Notes: generated from the letters alone by a model not told the origin. Shown: positions 27,165 to 36,194, counted from the stretch's first letter. The stretch is DNA of 64,000 nt from Spirochaetales bacterium (GCA_016936555.1 JAFGXR010000040.1:1-64000), one strand, 5' to 3'. Translations and numbers: made by a program.

Positions 27165-28140
27165 TTTTTGACATCCCCCTGGATCGCTCGAAAATATCAC
27201 TATTCAATAAATGCCCTTTCGGCTTTCTGTCGACGGCATAGCTGAGGATTCCCTCCAGGTCGCGGTCGGAACAGCCGGAACGGAGAGCCGTTCTCAGGTC
27301 GATCTCATCATGGGAGAGAAGACAGGGTTTCAGCTTTCCATCGGCCGTTAGCCTCAAACGGTTACAGCGGCTGCAGAAGTGATTGCTGATAGGTGTGATA
27401 AAACCGACAACGGGACCATTCTCTCCGAAACGGTAATGCTCTGAAGGACCGAAGCCTTTGAAGAGGGCTGACTCATCAATATCCGGAACAGAGGCCGTGC
27501 CGAACTTACCGGCAATAATGTCTTTAATCTCATGAGCCGATATAAAATCATCTCTGTTATCATCGCTGAAGGGCATTTGTTCGATAAAGCGCAAAGTAAG
27601 CTTCCGTCCGGCGGCAAAACGCACCAGATCGAGAATTTCATCGTCATTTGTTCCACCTATGACAACCGTATTGAGCTTTATGGGGCTCAACCCCGCTTCA
27701 ATGGCTTTATCGATTCCGGAGATAACCATCTCGAGACCGTCCCTGCGGGTAATATGTTGAAATTTCTCCCTTTTAATTGAATCGAGACTGATGTTGACCC
27801 GGTCCAGTCCCGATTCCTTCAACTCGTGAGCCATTTCCCCGAGCAGATATCCATTGGTGGTCATCGAAACACTGCTGATTCCCTCGATGGATTTGATTCT
27901 GCGGATCAGTCCGGGCACGCCTTTGCGCACAAGAGGCTCCCCGCCGGTGAGCCGGATTTTTGTTATGCCCCGCTTTACAGCGACAGAGATGACTCTCAGA
28001 ATTTCCTCAAAGGAGAGAATTTCGCGGTGGGAGAGCATATCGATCCCCTCTTCTGGCATGCAGTACCGACATCGGAAATTGCAGCGGTCCGTCAGGGAGA
28101 CTCTCATATAATCGATGTGGCGCCCGTAATCGTCCTTCAT
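27154..28140 (-). CDS. moaA: GTP 3',8-cyclase (radical SAM)
   Basis: A 328-aa MoaA, the first enzyme of molybdenum cofactor synthesis. The radical-SAM cluster is CNFRCRYC near residue 19, GGEPLVRKG follows, and the C-terminal second cluster lies in FCSRCNRLRLTADGKLKPCL. The protein ends in the family's Gly-Gly tail (SKIGG), which is needed for activity. The ATG shares one base with the stop of the upstream symporter gene (TGATG), with AGGG about 8 nt upstream. It is followed by moaC and mog in the order of their reactions. Confidence 0.97.
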   Translation of the reverse strand: MKDDYGRHIDYMRVSLTDRCNFRCRYCMPEEGIDMLSHREILSFEEILRVISVAVKRGITKIRLTGGEPLVRKGVPGLIRRIKSIEGISSVSMTTNGYLLGEMAHELKESGLDRVNISLDSIKREKFQHITRRDGLEMVISGIDKAIEAGLSPIKLNTVVIGGTNDDEILDLVRFAAGRKLTLRFIEQMPFSDDNRDDFISAHEIKDIIAGKFGTASVPDIDESALFKGFGPSEHYRFGENGPVVGFITPISNHFCSRCNRLRLTADGKLKPCLLSHDEIDLRTALRSGCSDRDLEGILSYAVDRKPKGHLLNSDIFERSRGMSKIGG

Positions 28141-29492
28141 CAGTTGTCCCTGACAATCTCTTCAGGGAAGAGGTAATAGAAAACAAAGGAGAGAACAAAA
28201 AAGACAGAAGAGAGGAGCGCCGTTCTGTAAATCCCCACCGGGTCAGGCCCTTCCGGTATGGATGTGAGCATATCCACAAAGGAGAGCCCGCTGCCGGAAA
28301 CAAGAATGAGCGGAAGAAGAGCGATGGAGATAAGAAAAGCCAGTTTGAGAACGAACCCCTGGATCCCGAAGAAGAGCCCCTCGATCTGAACCTTGCTTTT
28401 CTCCGTCGCCACAGCGCTGATTTCACTGAGCATAGCCGGGGGGAAAATAAACGCCGCACCGGCCACGGGTATTCCGCAGAATCCGTAGAGGAGATAACCG
28501 GTCCAGACCGGCAATCCCCTGCCGACAAAATAGAGGGCTCCCGAGGCGACAGCCAGTCCGGCCAGAGAAAAGAGCATGGGCTTTCTGTATCCCGATTTCC
28601 GGGAGATCCGGTTGATTGGATAGAAGAAAGCCGCGGCGACGCCGAACAGAAGAGCGGAAACCGTAGTTATCGCACCGGGAGGAAGAAGCATGATATCAAT
28701 GACAAAATAGTTGATCGAAGCCCTCAGATTGTTGAATCCGACAAAAAAGAGAAGGAATCCCCCGAGGTAGATCATGAAAGAGCGATTGCCGAATATGTGT
28801 TTCAGCGATGATTTCAAGTCTGATTGAGAGGTCTTCCCGCCGGAATAACTCTTCTCATCAATGGACAATGATGTGACGAGGATGCCGATGGCGGCCAGAA
28901 CGGACAGGGCGATAACCATAAGGCGAAGCCCCTTTTCATCGTCCCCTTTGCCCAGTAGAGAGATCAGGATTCCCGGCAGGATCATGGCGACGGCCGTATA
29001 GACGAGCCTGAAAACAGACTGCCATGTCGAAAGGTTGAGCCTGTCTTTCTGAGAATGGGAGAGCTCGGGGATAAGGGCATTGTAGGGCGCCCCGACGATT
29101 GTGTAAAAAATAAAAAACACACTGCCCGTAAGGGCAAGATAGAGAAAAGAGGGAATACCGCCGCTTTTAACAGGGTAGAAAAAGGCGATCGTCGCAAGGG
29201 ACAGAGGTATGGCCCCGAGAAACATGAAGGGGATTCTCCTCCCCCATTTGGTATCGAGACGATCGGACCAGAACCCGACCAGGGGATCGGCGACCATATC
29301 GACAAAGCGCGACAGCATCAACGCCAGCGCTATAAAAAGCGGAGAGAGAAAAGGGGAAAAACTGAATCTTTCGGGGGGGAGATAATAGGTCATGACCCAC
29401 TGGGCGAAAATCTGATCCACTATGGCGTAACTGACCCCGATTCCATAAAGGATCTGAACGGAGAGGGTGATCTTCTTTCTTTCTGTATTCAA
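28140..29492 (-). CDS. GPH-family (MelB-like) cation symporter
   Basis: A 450-aa MFS protein of the glycoside-pentoside-hexuronide:cation symporter family with about 12 membrane helices. The family signature is seen in RFVDMVADPLVGFWSDRLDTKWGRRIPFM, including the paired Asp of helix 2 and the loop WGRRIP. The substrate cannot be read from the sequence. The start is TTG at 29492 with AGGAG 7 nt upstream; this ribosome-binding site lies at the foot of a perfect 11-bp hairpin. It is downstream of the TRAP genes and translationally coupled to moaA, an unexpected partner. Confidence 0.9.
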   Translation of the reverse strand: MNTERKKITLSVQILYGIGVSYAIVDQIFAQWVMTYYLPPERFSFSPFLSPLFIALALMLSRFVDMVADPLVGFWSDRLDTKWGRRIPFMFLGAIPLSLATIAFFYPVKSGGIPSFLYLALTGSVFFIFYTIVGAPYNALIPELSHSQKDRLNLSTWQSVFRLVYTAVAMILPGILISLLGKGDDEKGLRLMVIALSVLAAIGILVTSLSIDEKSYSGGKTSQSDLKSSLKHIFGNRSFMIYLGGFLLFFVGFNNLRASINYFVIDIMLLPPGAITTVSALLFGVAAAFFYPINRISRKSGYRKPMLFSLAGLAVASGALYFVGRGLPVWTGYLLYGFCGIPVAGAAFIFPPAMLSEISAVATEKSKVQIEGLFFGIQGFVLKLAFLISIALLPLILVSGSGLSFVDMLTSIPEGPDPVGIYRTALLSSVFFVLSFVFYYLFPEEIVRDN

Positions 29493-29502
29493 CGTAAAAC
29501 TC

Positions 29503-29530
29503 CTGATTTATCCCCTAAAGGATAAATCAG
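29503..29530 (-). promoter_or_regulatory. Perfect 11-bp hairpin next to the symporter ribosome-binding site
   Basis: CTGATTTATCC and GGATAAATCAG pair without mismatch around a 6-nt loop. On the minus strand the 3' arm ends in CAG and runs straight into GAG, so the arm's last bases form part of the AGGAG ribosome-binding site of the next gene. The T-run afterwards is short (TTTT), so occlusion of translation, RNA protection or weak termination are all possible. Confidence 0.65.
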
Positions 29531-29547
29531 GGAGATGAAAAGTCAAT

Positions 29548-31425
29548 CTAATTAATTATGGACAGAAGCCCGGTGGAGAACCAGGGGACATAGGTAATGA
29601 GAAGGACCATCAGAACAAGAAGCAGGAAGAAGGGGATTATGGTTCTGTATACCTTTGTAAGCGGCATTTCAAAGCGGTACGACGCCAGAAAGAGATTGAG
29701 TCCCACCGGCGGAGTCAGATAGCCCAGCTCCAGATTCGCCAGAAAGATGATTCCCAGATGGACGGGATCGATCCCGTACAACTCTCCCAGGGGAAGAATA
29801 AGCGGGCCCACGACGATAATGGCGGAAAAGATATCCATAAGGCAACCCGTCAGGAGAAGGAGAATGTTCAGCAGGATCAGAAAGACATATTTGGAGCTGA
29901 TATGAGCTTCCATCAGAGCGGACAGTCTCATGGGGATTTCCGCATCGACTATAAAGTAGGATAAGCCTTTAGCCATGGCCAGAATAACCAGAACTCCTCC
30001 GATAATAGGCATGACTTTGAGAATGACCGTCCCCATGTCCCGGAATTTCAGATCCCTCTTTATGAAAACGACGAGAATAACGGAATAGAGAACCGCAATG
30101 GCTCCCGTTTCTTCGATCGTTGTAATGCCGCCGAAGTATCCCAGAAGAATAATAAGAGGCAGCATGATCTCCCCGGAAGCCTCTTTCAGAGAGATCAATC
30201 CGTCTTTCAGGTTGAAAGGAACGGATTTCACCCCGTTTGTCGTCGCCTGGCGGACACCCATCAGAGAGAGAGCCAGAACCATTATAGCACCGGGAATCAG
30301 ACCGGCCACAAACATATCCTTGATGCTGATCTGGGCCATAACGCCATAGAGAATGATCGGCAGGCTGGGCGGAAAGAGAAGTCCGATACTGCCCGAAGAG
30401 GTGAGCAGTCCCGTTGTGAATTTCCTGCTGTAACCGCCGCTGTCTGTCAGAACATAGGCGAGCAGTCCGCCTAAAGCGAGAATGGTGACGCCGGAGGCAC
30501 CGGTGAATGTCGTAAAGAAAGCACAGACCAGAACGGCGACGACGGCCATCCCTCCGGGAAGCCAGCCGAACCAGGCCTTGAAAAGACCGACGAGTCTCTT
30601 GCCCGAATTGCTTTCCGACAGGATGAACCCGGCAAAAGTGAACAGAGGTATGGCCGGAATGGACTTGCCGGTAAGAAGATCGTAAGCTTCAAGAGGCAGA
30701 ACTTCCAGGGATCCCCAGTTCCCGGCGAAAAGGATATAGGCTATGCCGCCGAGAAGGATAAAAATAGGTGTACCGATAAGCCCCCCGCCTATTAATATCA
30801 GGACAAAAGGAAAATCCAGATAAGGCATGAGGGCGTAAAAGGAATCGGATAAGTCATACCAGAAAAAGGGAATATCCGGATTGATATAGCTGAGAATGTT
30901 CACAATGGGAGGAAGGGCGAGAAGAACTCCGGGAATCAGCCCGAGAGTAGCAAGCAAACGCACCTTTAAGCTTTCATCCTTCCTGTAGATAAAGCGAACA
31001 GCCATTACGAAATAACCGATCGGGACGATAATGGTTGCCAACCTGATGGGAATATGGCCGACCATCTGCTCGGGATCGAAAGCGAACAGAACCATGGATA
31101 GCGAACTGATGGCAAAAGCCGTGGCGATCATGGTTCCCAGAAAGGAATTCACCGCATCGACCACCGTCCTCCAGGGTTCTCTTATATTCCCGTGGATAAT
31201 GGTAAGGGAAAGATGCTCTCTCGAACGGGAGGTCAGCATGCCGGCCAGAAAAGTCACCCAGAGAACAGCATGAGGTATTAAAGCTCCCGAATCGGGAAGT
31301 CCTGTTTTAAAGAACAGGCGGATAAAAACTTCCAGAGAGGGAAAGAGAACAAGCGCGAATAGAGCTAAGGATGCTGCTGTGTTTTCACCGAAGTGGTAGA
31401 AATCTATGAGTTTATATTTCTTCAC
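29548..31425 (-). CDS. TRAP transporter fused DctQ-DctM permease (TatQM-like)
   Basis: A 625-aa inner-membrane protein. The first ~190 residues carry the four-helix small subunit (DctQ-like) with additional helices; the remainder is the large DctM subunit with repeated GxxG-rich hairpins (FTTFTGASGVTILALGG, LLTSSGSIGLLFPPSLPIILYG) and the C-terminal NLELGYLTPPVGLNLFLAS motif. It drives Na+-coupled uptake of a substrate delivered by the periplasmic P protein encoded upstream. The GTG start overlaps the tatP stop by 4 bp (GTGA). The fused Q-M form with a T component matches the system described in Treponema pallidum. Confidence 0.93.
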   Translation of the reverse strand: MKKYKLIDFYHFGENTAASLALFALVLFPSLEVFIRLFFKTGLPDSGALIPHAVLWVTFLAGMLTSRSREHLSLTIIHGNIREPWRTVVDAVNSFLGTMIATAFAISSLSMVLFAFDPEQMVGHIPIRLATIIVPIGYFVMAVRFIYRKDESLKVRLLATLGLIPGVLLALPPIVNILSYINPDIPFFWYDLSDSFYALMPYLDFPFVLILIGGGLIGTPIFILLGGIAYILFAGNWGSLEVLPLEAYDLLTGKSIPAIPLFTFAGFILSESNSGKRLVGLFKAWFGWLPGGMAVVAVLVCAFFTTFTGASGVTILALGGLLAYVLTDSGGYSRKFTTGLLTSSGSIGLLFPPSLPIILYGVMAQISIKDMFVAGLIPGAIMVLALSLMGVRQATTNGVKSVPFNLKDGLISLKEASGEIMLPLIILLGYFGGITTIEETGAIAVLYSVILVVFIKRDLKFRDMGTVILKVMPIIGGVLVILAMAKGLSYFIVDAEIPMRLSALMEAHISSKYVFLILLNILLLLTGCLMDIFSAIIVVGPLILPLGELYGIDPVHLGIIFLANLELGYLTPPVGLNLFLASYRFEMPLTKVYRTIIPFFLLLVLMVLLITYVPWFSTGLLSIIN

Positions 31426-32426
31426 CTCGACTCCCTGAAATCGTTAAGGCGCTGTTTCACCATTTCCAGGGTTTCCGAAGGAATCAGTTTTCCCGGTCCT
31501 ACTATGGAGCTGTAATCCTCATCAAAAAGCTCTATCCACTGCTGTCTTTCACTTTCAGTCACGTCATCGACCTGCAGGCCGTAATCAATCATGATATCCA
31601 GAGCCTGATCATTCATCTCACGGGAGGAAATATTGAACTTTCTGTTCGCTCTCTCTACTGCTTCTTTCAGCTCCTCGTGATATTGCTCGGGTATCCTGCT
31701 CCAGGTTCTGCTGGAAATGACCACACCGCCGAGGAGAGGGGATAAGGGCATATTGTTCATATGAGGAGTCAGGGCAAACCACTGATACGCAGCAGCACCC
31801 ATGGGCGGCGCATAGAAAGCATCGATCATGCCGCTCTGAAGTCCCGACAAGGTGCTGTTGATTCCCATTGGAATAACATGGAAATTAAGGCTTTTCCAGG
31901 CATCCATCATTTCAGTTTCGTCTCCGTCCACAGCGATTTTCTGTTTGCGGAGCATATCGGGGGAAGTGGCTTTTTCCCGGCTGAAGAACTTGACCCAGCC
32001 TGTGGAAGACCACATAAGGACTTCAAAGCCCTTTCCGTTGAAATCCTCATTGAATTCGGGCGCTACTGTTTCCAGAAGAAAGTTTACTTCCTCATCGTTT
32101 TCCACCAGGAATGGAAGACTGAGCACAAAGGTCTCCGGAACTATTTTATTCATCCCGATTGCCGTAAGGACCGCCATATCGAGCTGATTGATCCGCATTT
32201 TCTGTATCATGCTCTCTTCGCTGCCGGCAATTCCGCCGGGGAAGATTTTTATATTGACCTGGCCGCCGGTGATCTGTTTCCATTCAAGGGCCATCTGCTT
32301 CAGAGCCATGTCCCAGTCGGAACCGGCGGGAACGACACTGCCCAGCTTAACCGTAAGTGAGGCAAGCGGGCCGGCAGTAAAGAATATGAGTAAAAGAATC
32401 GTAAAAAACCGTTTCTGTAATTTCAT
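31422..32426 (-). CDS. TRAP transporter substrate-binding protein (DctP family, TatP-like)
   Basis: A 334-aa periplasmic binding protein with a signal peptide (KRFFTILLLIFFTAGPLASL). DctP-type features are KLGSVVPAGSDWDMALKQMALEW, IKIFPGGIAGSEESMIQKMRINQLDM and a central SGLQSGMIDAFYAPP region. The ATG at 32426 shares a base with the stop of tatT (TGATG) and has AAGGGG 9 nt upstream; a TTG one codon earlier is less likely. The ligand is unknown; for the T. pallidum system hydrophobic ligands have been proposed. Confidence 0.94.
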   Translation of the reverse strand: MKLQKRFFTILLLIFFTAGPLASLTVKLGSVVPAGSDWDMALKQMALEWKQITGGQVNIKIFPGGIAGSEESMIQKMRINQLDMAVLTAIGMNKIVPETFVLSLPFLVENDEEVNFLLETVAPEFNEDFNGKGFEVLMWSSTGWVKFFSREKATSPDMLRKQKIAVDGDETEMMDAWKSLNFHVIPMGINSTLSGLQSGMIDAFYAPPMGAAAYQWFALTPHMNNMPLSPLLGGVVISSRTWSRIPEQYHEELKEAVERANRKFNISSREMNDQALDIMIDYGLQVDDVTESERQQWIELFDEDYSSIVGPGKLIPSETLEMVKQRLNDFRESR

Positions 32427-33445
32427 CAAAAATCCCCTTCATCAAAATCCAGTAAAAAATAATCCGATTTGTGATCGAGCAGCCATTGGGCTTTTTCCCT
32501 GTATATTATACCGGCCAGACGCATTTCGGGAAACGCTTCAGGGTCAATTTCAAGCGCAGTTGTGAGAAGTTCTTCAAATTCCGCCAGATTCTGTTCGTTG
32601 ACACAGACCGAAGATGCCAGTGAGATATAGGTTCCCGCATTACCTCCTCCCGATATCTCCAGGGATCTTTCAAAGTGAAACCGGGCAATTTCCGCCTGGG
32701 TCCCCGCTCCGGCCGACTTGTAATAGTCTTTTGTGAACAGCTCTATAGCCGTCGGCTCTTCTCCACCGGCCTTGAACATCATTGCTTGAGGAAGAGAACT
32801 GTTGACCAGGATGAGAAGATCATGGATTGATCCGTTATTGAAGGATTCATCGAGTTCCAGCGCTTTATAGACAAAGGCGACAGGTTTGTAGATCTGAGGC
32901 CCGAGTTCAAAATCGAAGGGGTCCGTGGAAAATTCCCCCATCATACCGGAAGCAGCCCAGTAGAGGGCGGGAACATCATCGACGGTCATACCGGACAGAG
33001 CCTCATCAATCCGTCCCTGATCGATCAGTTCGCCGAATCCGGGATGAGAGGCTTCCAAAGACTGAAAGACATAGCCGGTTCCTCTCCGGTACATTTTTTT
33101 TGATCGATGGAGCATCCTGAACTGCTCCTCATACTCGTCATCGGAGAGCATATCCGCTTCGGTCTGAATAAAGATATTGGAATACATAATAAAAGTGCTG
33201 CCCGTAGCCAGAAGCAAAGCCGGATCATCGGGGTTCTCCCCGGCAAGCATTTCATACATTTTCAGAATAAAAGGCAGCGCATCTTTAACGAGTTCAGGAT
33301 CATCGTCTCCCGTGAAGAGCTCCCCGCTCCCCTCGCCGGCCATCACATCGCTGATCATGTTGATTCCCGCTTTCTTAATTGAGGTACAGCCGGAAAGAAG
33401 GGCGACAAGAATTATCAGAACTATCAATATACGGTTTTTTTCCAT
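32426..33445 (-). CDS. TRAP transporter T-component lipoprotein (TatT-like)
   Basis: A 339-aa lipoprotein: signal peptide with lipobox LLSGC (Cys near residue 19), then a helical TPR-like body rich in paired helices (ALPFILKMYEMLAGENPDDPALLLATGS, ARFHFERSLEISGG). It resembles the TatT family, a trimeric lipoprotein that partners the TRAP P subunit. I start at ATG 33445, directly before the signal peptide; the frame continues to 33475 without adding signal-peptide character. No Shine-Dalgarno sequence is obvious. It is divergent from the small gene at 33518 and is the first gene of the tatT-tatP-tatQM run. Confidence 0.9.
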   Translation of the reverse strand: MEKNRILIVLIILVALLSGCTSIKKAGINMISDVMAGEGSGELFTGDDDPELVKDALPFILKMYEMLAGENPDDPALLLATGSTFIMYSNIFIQTEADMLSDDEYEEQFRMLHRSKKMYRRGTGYVFQSLEASHPGFGELIDQGRIDEALSGMTVDDVPALYWAASGMMGEFSTDPFDFELGPQIYKPVAFVYKALELDESFNNGSIHDLLILVNSSLPQAMMFKAGGEEPTAIELFTKDYYKSAGAGTQAEIARFHFERSLEISGGGNAGTYISLASSVCVNEQNLAEFEELLTTALEIDPEAFPEMRLAGIIYREKAQWLLDHKSDYFLLDFDEGDF

Positions 33446-33505
33446 ACTACTATCATTACACAAGGAATATGACAATTCAAGAATTTCTATTTATGAGAAA
33501 GGTAT

Positions 33506-33520
33506 TATATTTAATATATG
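33506..33520 (+). promoter_or_regulatory. Possible leaderless promoter of the coiled-coil gene
   Basis: TATATT (33506-33511) ends 6 nt before the ATG at 33518 and no Shine-Dalgarno sequence is present. No good -35 element is seen at 17 bp. Confidence 0.35.
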
Positions 33521-33772
33521 GAGAACAATCCGGACCGTCTGGAAAAAGTTGAAGAGCTTCTCAAAAGAAAAAAAAGGAACGGGAATCAGATCTGCTGGAT
33601 AAAATACAACCCCGATGCGGAGCTGAGTTACGATATAGTGGACGCTGAAGAGGATATAAAATGGATGATCTACGAAATCAGACGACTGCAGAACGAAAAC
33701 AGGGAACTGAAGGAGTTCGCCGAAACTCTCCGCGATCAGATTTCCGAGGAATTGAACCGCGGTCTGAAATAA
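33518..33772 (+). CDS. Small coiled-coil protein, unknown function
   Basis: An 84-aa, highly charged protein: a basic N-terminal stretch (LLKRKKRNGNQ), a middle WIKYNPDAELSYDIVDAEEDIKWMIYE, and a C-terminal heptad-like helix (IRRLQNENRELKEFAETLRDQI). No known family recognised. The codon use and charge pattern look like a real gene, it is transcribed alone and divergently from tatT, and its stop codon lies inside a 7-bp GC-rich stem (33757-33778). A small structural or regulatory coiled-coil protein is plausible. Confidence 0.7.
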   Translation: MENNPDRLEKVEELLKRKKRNGNQICWIKYNPDAELSYDIVDAEEDIKWMIYEIRRLQNENRELKEFAETLRDQISEELNRGLK

Positions 33773-33778
33773 CCGCGG
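33757..33778 (+). terminator. GC-rich hairpin at the end of the coiled-coil gene
   Basis: CCGCGGT pairs with ACCGCGG around an 8-nt loop that contains the stop codon. It lies between convergent genes (malQ ends at 33789). No strong T-run follows, so termination is uncertain. Confidence 0.4.
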
Positions 33779-33788
33779 CTCTCTTCTC

Positions 33789-35351
33789 TCATCCCAGGGG
33801 ATACCGTCCGTAAATCCGGGACAGTCTGAGATTTTTCTCTTTCAGTTCACCACTGAGATCCTCAGGTTTATACCGCCAGTTCCAGTTACCGCCCAGCGTT
33901 GAGGGAATATTCATCCGTGCGCTGTCGTCCAGTCCGAGAAAATCCTGCATGGGGATGATGCAATAAGCCGCAACCGATGCCATGGCCATGCGTATAAATT
34001 CCTGCACAAGATCGTCTCCGCCGTACCCCGTATATTCGCGAATGAATTCTCTTTCCTCATCTTTGCTGTTGTCGAGCCATCCCTGCATGGTCGAGTTATC
34101 GTGGGTACCAGTGTACACGACAGCGTTGGCGATATAGTTGTGGGGAAGAAAGATATTACCGGGATCCAATCCCGTTTCTCCTTCGGCATTGTCAAAGGCA
34201 AACTGGAGAATGCGCATTCCCGGAAATCCGAATTCATCGCGCAGGGCATTGACTTCATCGGTAATCAAACCGAGATCCTCCGCCAGAATGGGCAGAGTCC
34301 CCAGCACTTTCCGCACCTGCCGGAACAACTTCTGTCCCGGCGCTTTAACCCATTTGCCTTCGACGGCTGTCTCGTTGCCGGCCGGGACCTGCCAGAACGC
34401 TTCGAATCCCCTGAAGTGGTCGACGCGGATAATGTCGACCATTTTGAGTGTTCCTTTGATCCTTTCGATCCACCAGCGGAATTTATTCTTTTCCATGACC
34501 TTCCAGTCGTAGAGAGGGTTCCCCCAGAGCTGTCCGGTTTCGCTGAAGTAGTCGGGCGGCACGCCTGCGACGGAAGAGGGAGAACCGTCCGTATTCAGCA
34601 GAAAGAGCCGGCGGTTCGACCAGACATCGGCGCTGTCGGCGGCCACGAAGATCGGGATATCCCCGATGATTTCTATGCCTTTGTCATTGGCGTACTTCCG
34701 GACCTTCAGCCATTGCTGAAAGAAGAAGTACTGGAGCACTTTGTGAATCTCCACATCCCGGGAGAGATCTTCGCTCCATTTCTTCACAGCCTGCGGCTGC
34801 CTCAGGGCTATATCGCTGTCCCAGTAATTGCTCCACATGGCGCCGTGAACCCCTTCGGCCATAGCTTTGCTGTCGAAGTGCTCTTTCACCGCCATGAAAA
34901 GGGCGTAATCGTCCAGCCAGTGCGCCTCTTCGCGGCAGAAACGATTAAACCCGTCATGATTCTGACTTTCAATAAAATTGATCGCCGCCAGAGTCAGCTT
35001 CGATTTTTTCCAGGGGATGATTGTTCCGAAATCGATCCGCACCTCGTCGAATTCCGGTTCATCTTTCAGATCTACGGGAGAGAGGATCTGCTGCTCCACC
35101 AGCACCTGAAGGCTGATGAGCATGGGATTTCCCGCATGGGTTGAAAATGAGGCGTATGGGGAATCGCCGTACCCCGTAGGGCCGAGAGGAAGAACCTGCC
35201 AGAGGGTCTGTCCCGATTCCTCCAGGAAATCTATAAATTGAAAAGCTTCCCGGCCCAGTTCCCCGATGCCGTGCTTCCCCGGAAAGGATGTGGGATGGAG
35301 GAGAATCCCGCTTTTTCTTTCCAGGGTGTTATTTTGGTTTATCTTATTCAT
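33789..35351 (-). CDS. malQ: 4-alpha-glucanotransferase (amylomaltase)
   Basis: A 520-aa GH77 enzyme that transfers maltosyl and longer units between alpha-1,4-glucans in maltodextrin use. It begins with the family's SGILLHPTSFPG; the catalytic Asp is in DIIRVDHFRGFEAFW, the acid/base Glu in LAEDLGLIT and the third carboxylate in TGTHDNSTMQGW. I chose ATG 35351 rather than the ATG at 35396, since family members start a few residues before SGILLHP and the extra codons coincide with an operator and promoter. It is a single-gene unit; no other mal genes are in the window. Confidence 0.96.
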   Translation of the reverse strand: MNKINQNNTLERKSGILLHPTSFPGKHGIGELGREAFQFIDFLEESGQTLWQVLPLGPTGYGDSPYASFSTHAGNPMLISLQVLVEQQILSPVDLKDEPEFDEVRIDFGTIIPWKKSKLTLAAINFIESQNHDGFNRFCREEAHWLDDYALFMAVKEHFDSKAMAEGVHGAMWSNYWDSDIALRQPQAVKKWSEDLSRDVEIHKVLQYFFFQQWLKVRKYANDKGIEIIGDIPIFVAADSADVWSNRRLFLLNTDGSPSSVAGVPPDYFSETGQLWGNPLYDWKVMEKNKFRWWIERIKGTLKMVDIIRVDHFRGFEAFWQVPAGNETAVEGKWVKAPGQKLFRQVRKVLGTLPILAEDLGLITDEVNALRDEFGFPGMRILQFAFDNAEGETGLDPGNIFLPHNYIANAVVYTGTHDNSTMQGWLDNSKDEEREFIREYTGYGGDDLVQEFIRMAMASVAAYCIIPMQDFLGLDDSARMNIPSTLGGNWNWRYKPEDLSGELKEKNLRLSRIYGRYPLG

Positions 35352-35357
35352 TCCCCT

Positions 35358-35395
35358 ATAATAACTCTGTTTTTCCCACAGTGCAACCGTTTGCA
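35358..35395 (-). promoter_or_regulatory. malQ promoter with LacI-type operator
   Basis: On the minus strand -35 TTGCAC (35386-35381) lies 17 bp from -10 TATTAT (35363-35358), which ends only 6 nt before the ATG. A 14-bp near-palindrome TGCAAACGGTTGCA (35395-35382) covers the -35. It has the CG centre and TGCAA arms of LacI/MalR/CcpA-type operators (6 of 7 half-site positions symmetric). Repression by a maltose- or sugar-responsive LacI-family regulator encoded outside the window is the natural reading. Confidence 0.72.
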
Positions 35396-35583
35396 TTATG
35401 ATTTTAATTTCATTGATTCCAATTTAAGCAAACTTGTGTTGTTAAATGAACATTTGTAATGCTGTAAGACAAATTATGATATGACAAGCAGAGACCTCAG
35501 ACTCTGTTGTTTAGTGAAAAGCTGGTATGAACTGGACAGAACTCGTCTTTATCGGAAGTTGTAAATCAATAAAAACATTCATT

Positions 35584-35645
35584 TAAAAAAAAACCGGCCT
35601 TCGAGCTGAAATCCCCGAAGATTCAATCGGAAGAAATTTCAGCTC
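35584..35645 (-). terminator. Terminator of the recCBD-srkA-ychJ run
   Basis: On the minus strand GAGCTGAAAT pairs perfectly with ATTTCAGCTC, with an inner CCGA/TCGG stem. The sequence GAAGGCCGG and a run of nine T follow. The rest of the region between ychJ and malQ shows only the malQ promoter and AT-rich sequence. Confidence 0.75.
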
Positions 35646-35656
35646 ATAGCCTACAA

Positions 35657-36139
35657 TCAGGCGCCGCAGCACTTCTTGTATTTCTTGCCGCTGCCGCAGG
35701 GACAGGGGTCGTTTCGTCCCACTTTCGTCTCGTTGACGATGGGCTCGTTCACCATTTTCGAGTCGTGGAAAAACCAATTCCCCTTCTTTTTAACGAACTC
35801 GGCTCTTTCGTGGTGATTGTATTTGGTGCCGTTCTGCTTGTACTCGGCAATAAACTCCACTGTTCCGGTGCTGTCGCTTTCGCCGCCCTTCACCGTTTCC
35901 TTTATTTCCAGACCGTACCATTTCGATTCTTTCGACCACTCTTCAACCGATTCCCGGGATATATCGTCGCGGGTTTCCTTGTCGTGTGTTTCTACAATAA
36001 AATCTATCTCTTTCTCAACATAAGCTGTGTAGCGGGCTCTCATAAGGGCTTCCGCCGTCGGAGCCGGGGCTCCCCCTTTTATGTAAAGGGAACAGCACTG
36101 TTTGTATTCTTTACCGCTTCCGCAGGGACATTTGGCCAT
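35657..36139 (-). CDS. YchJ-like SEC-C metal-binding protein (UPF0225)
   Basis: A 160-aa protein with a SEC-C zinc motif at each end: [13 protein letters not shown] from residue 4 and [13 protein letters not shown] at the C-terminus. Between them is the NTF2-like YchJ core ([19 protein letters not shown]). SEC-C motifs bind zinc and often mediate protein contacts (SecA-like). The precise role is unknown. GGAG lies about 8 nt before the ATG. It follows srkA by 56 bp and ends in a strong terminator. Confidence 0.88.
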   Translation of the reverse strand: MAKCPCGSGKEYKQCCSLYIKGGAPAPTAEALMRARYTAYVEKEIDFIVETHDKETRDDISRESVEEWSKESKWYGLEIKETVKGGESDSTGTVEFIAEYKQNGTKYNHHERAEFVKKKGNWFFHDSKMVNEPIVNETKVGRNDPCPCGSGKKYKKCCGA

Positions 36140-36194
36140 TTCTAATCTCCATAGTTTTCAAGTCTCCTTTTTTTAAAACAGAAAAGCTATTAAT

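Noticed and set aside
34101-35144. 347-aa plus-strand open frame
   Set aside because: Antisense to malQ, which has full catalytic motifs.
35352-35396. Upstream ATG for malQ at 35396
   Set aside because: The added 15 codons coincide with the operator and both promoter boxes, and family members start close to SGILLHP.
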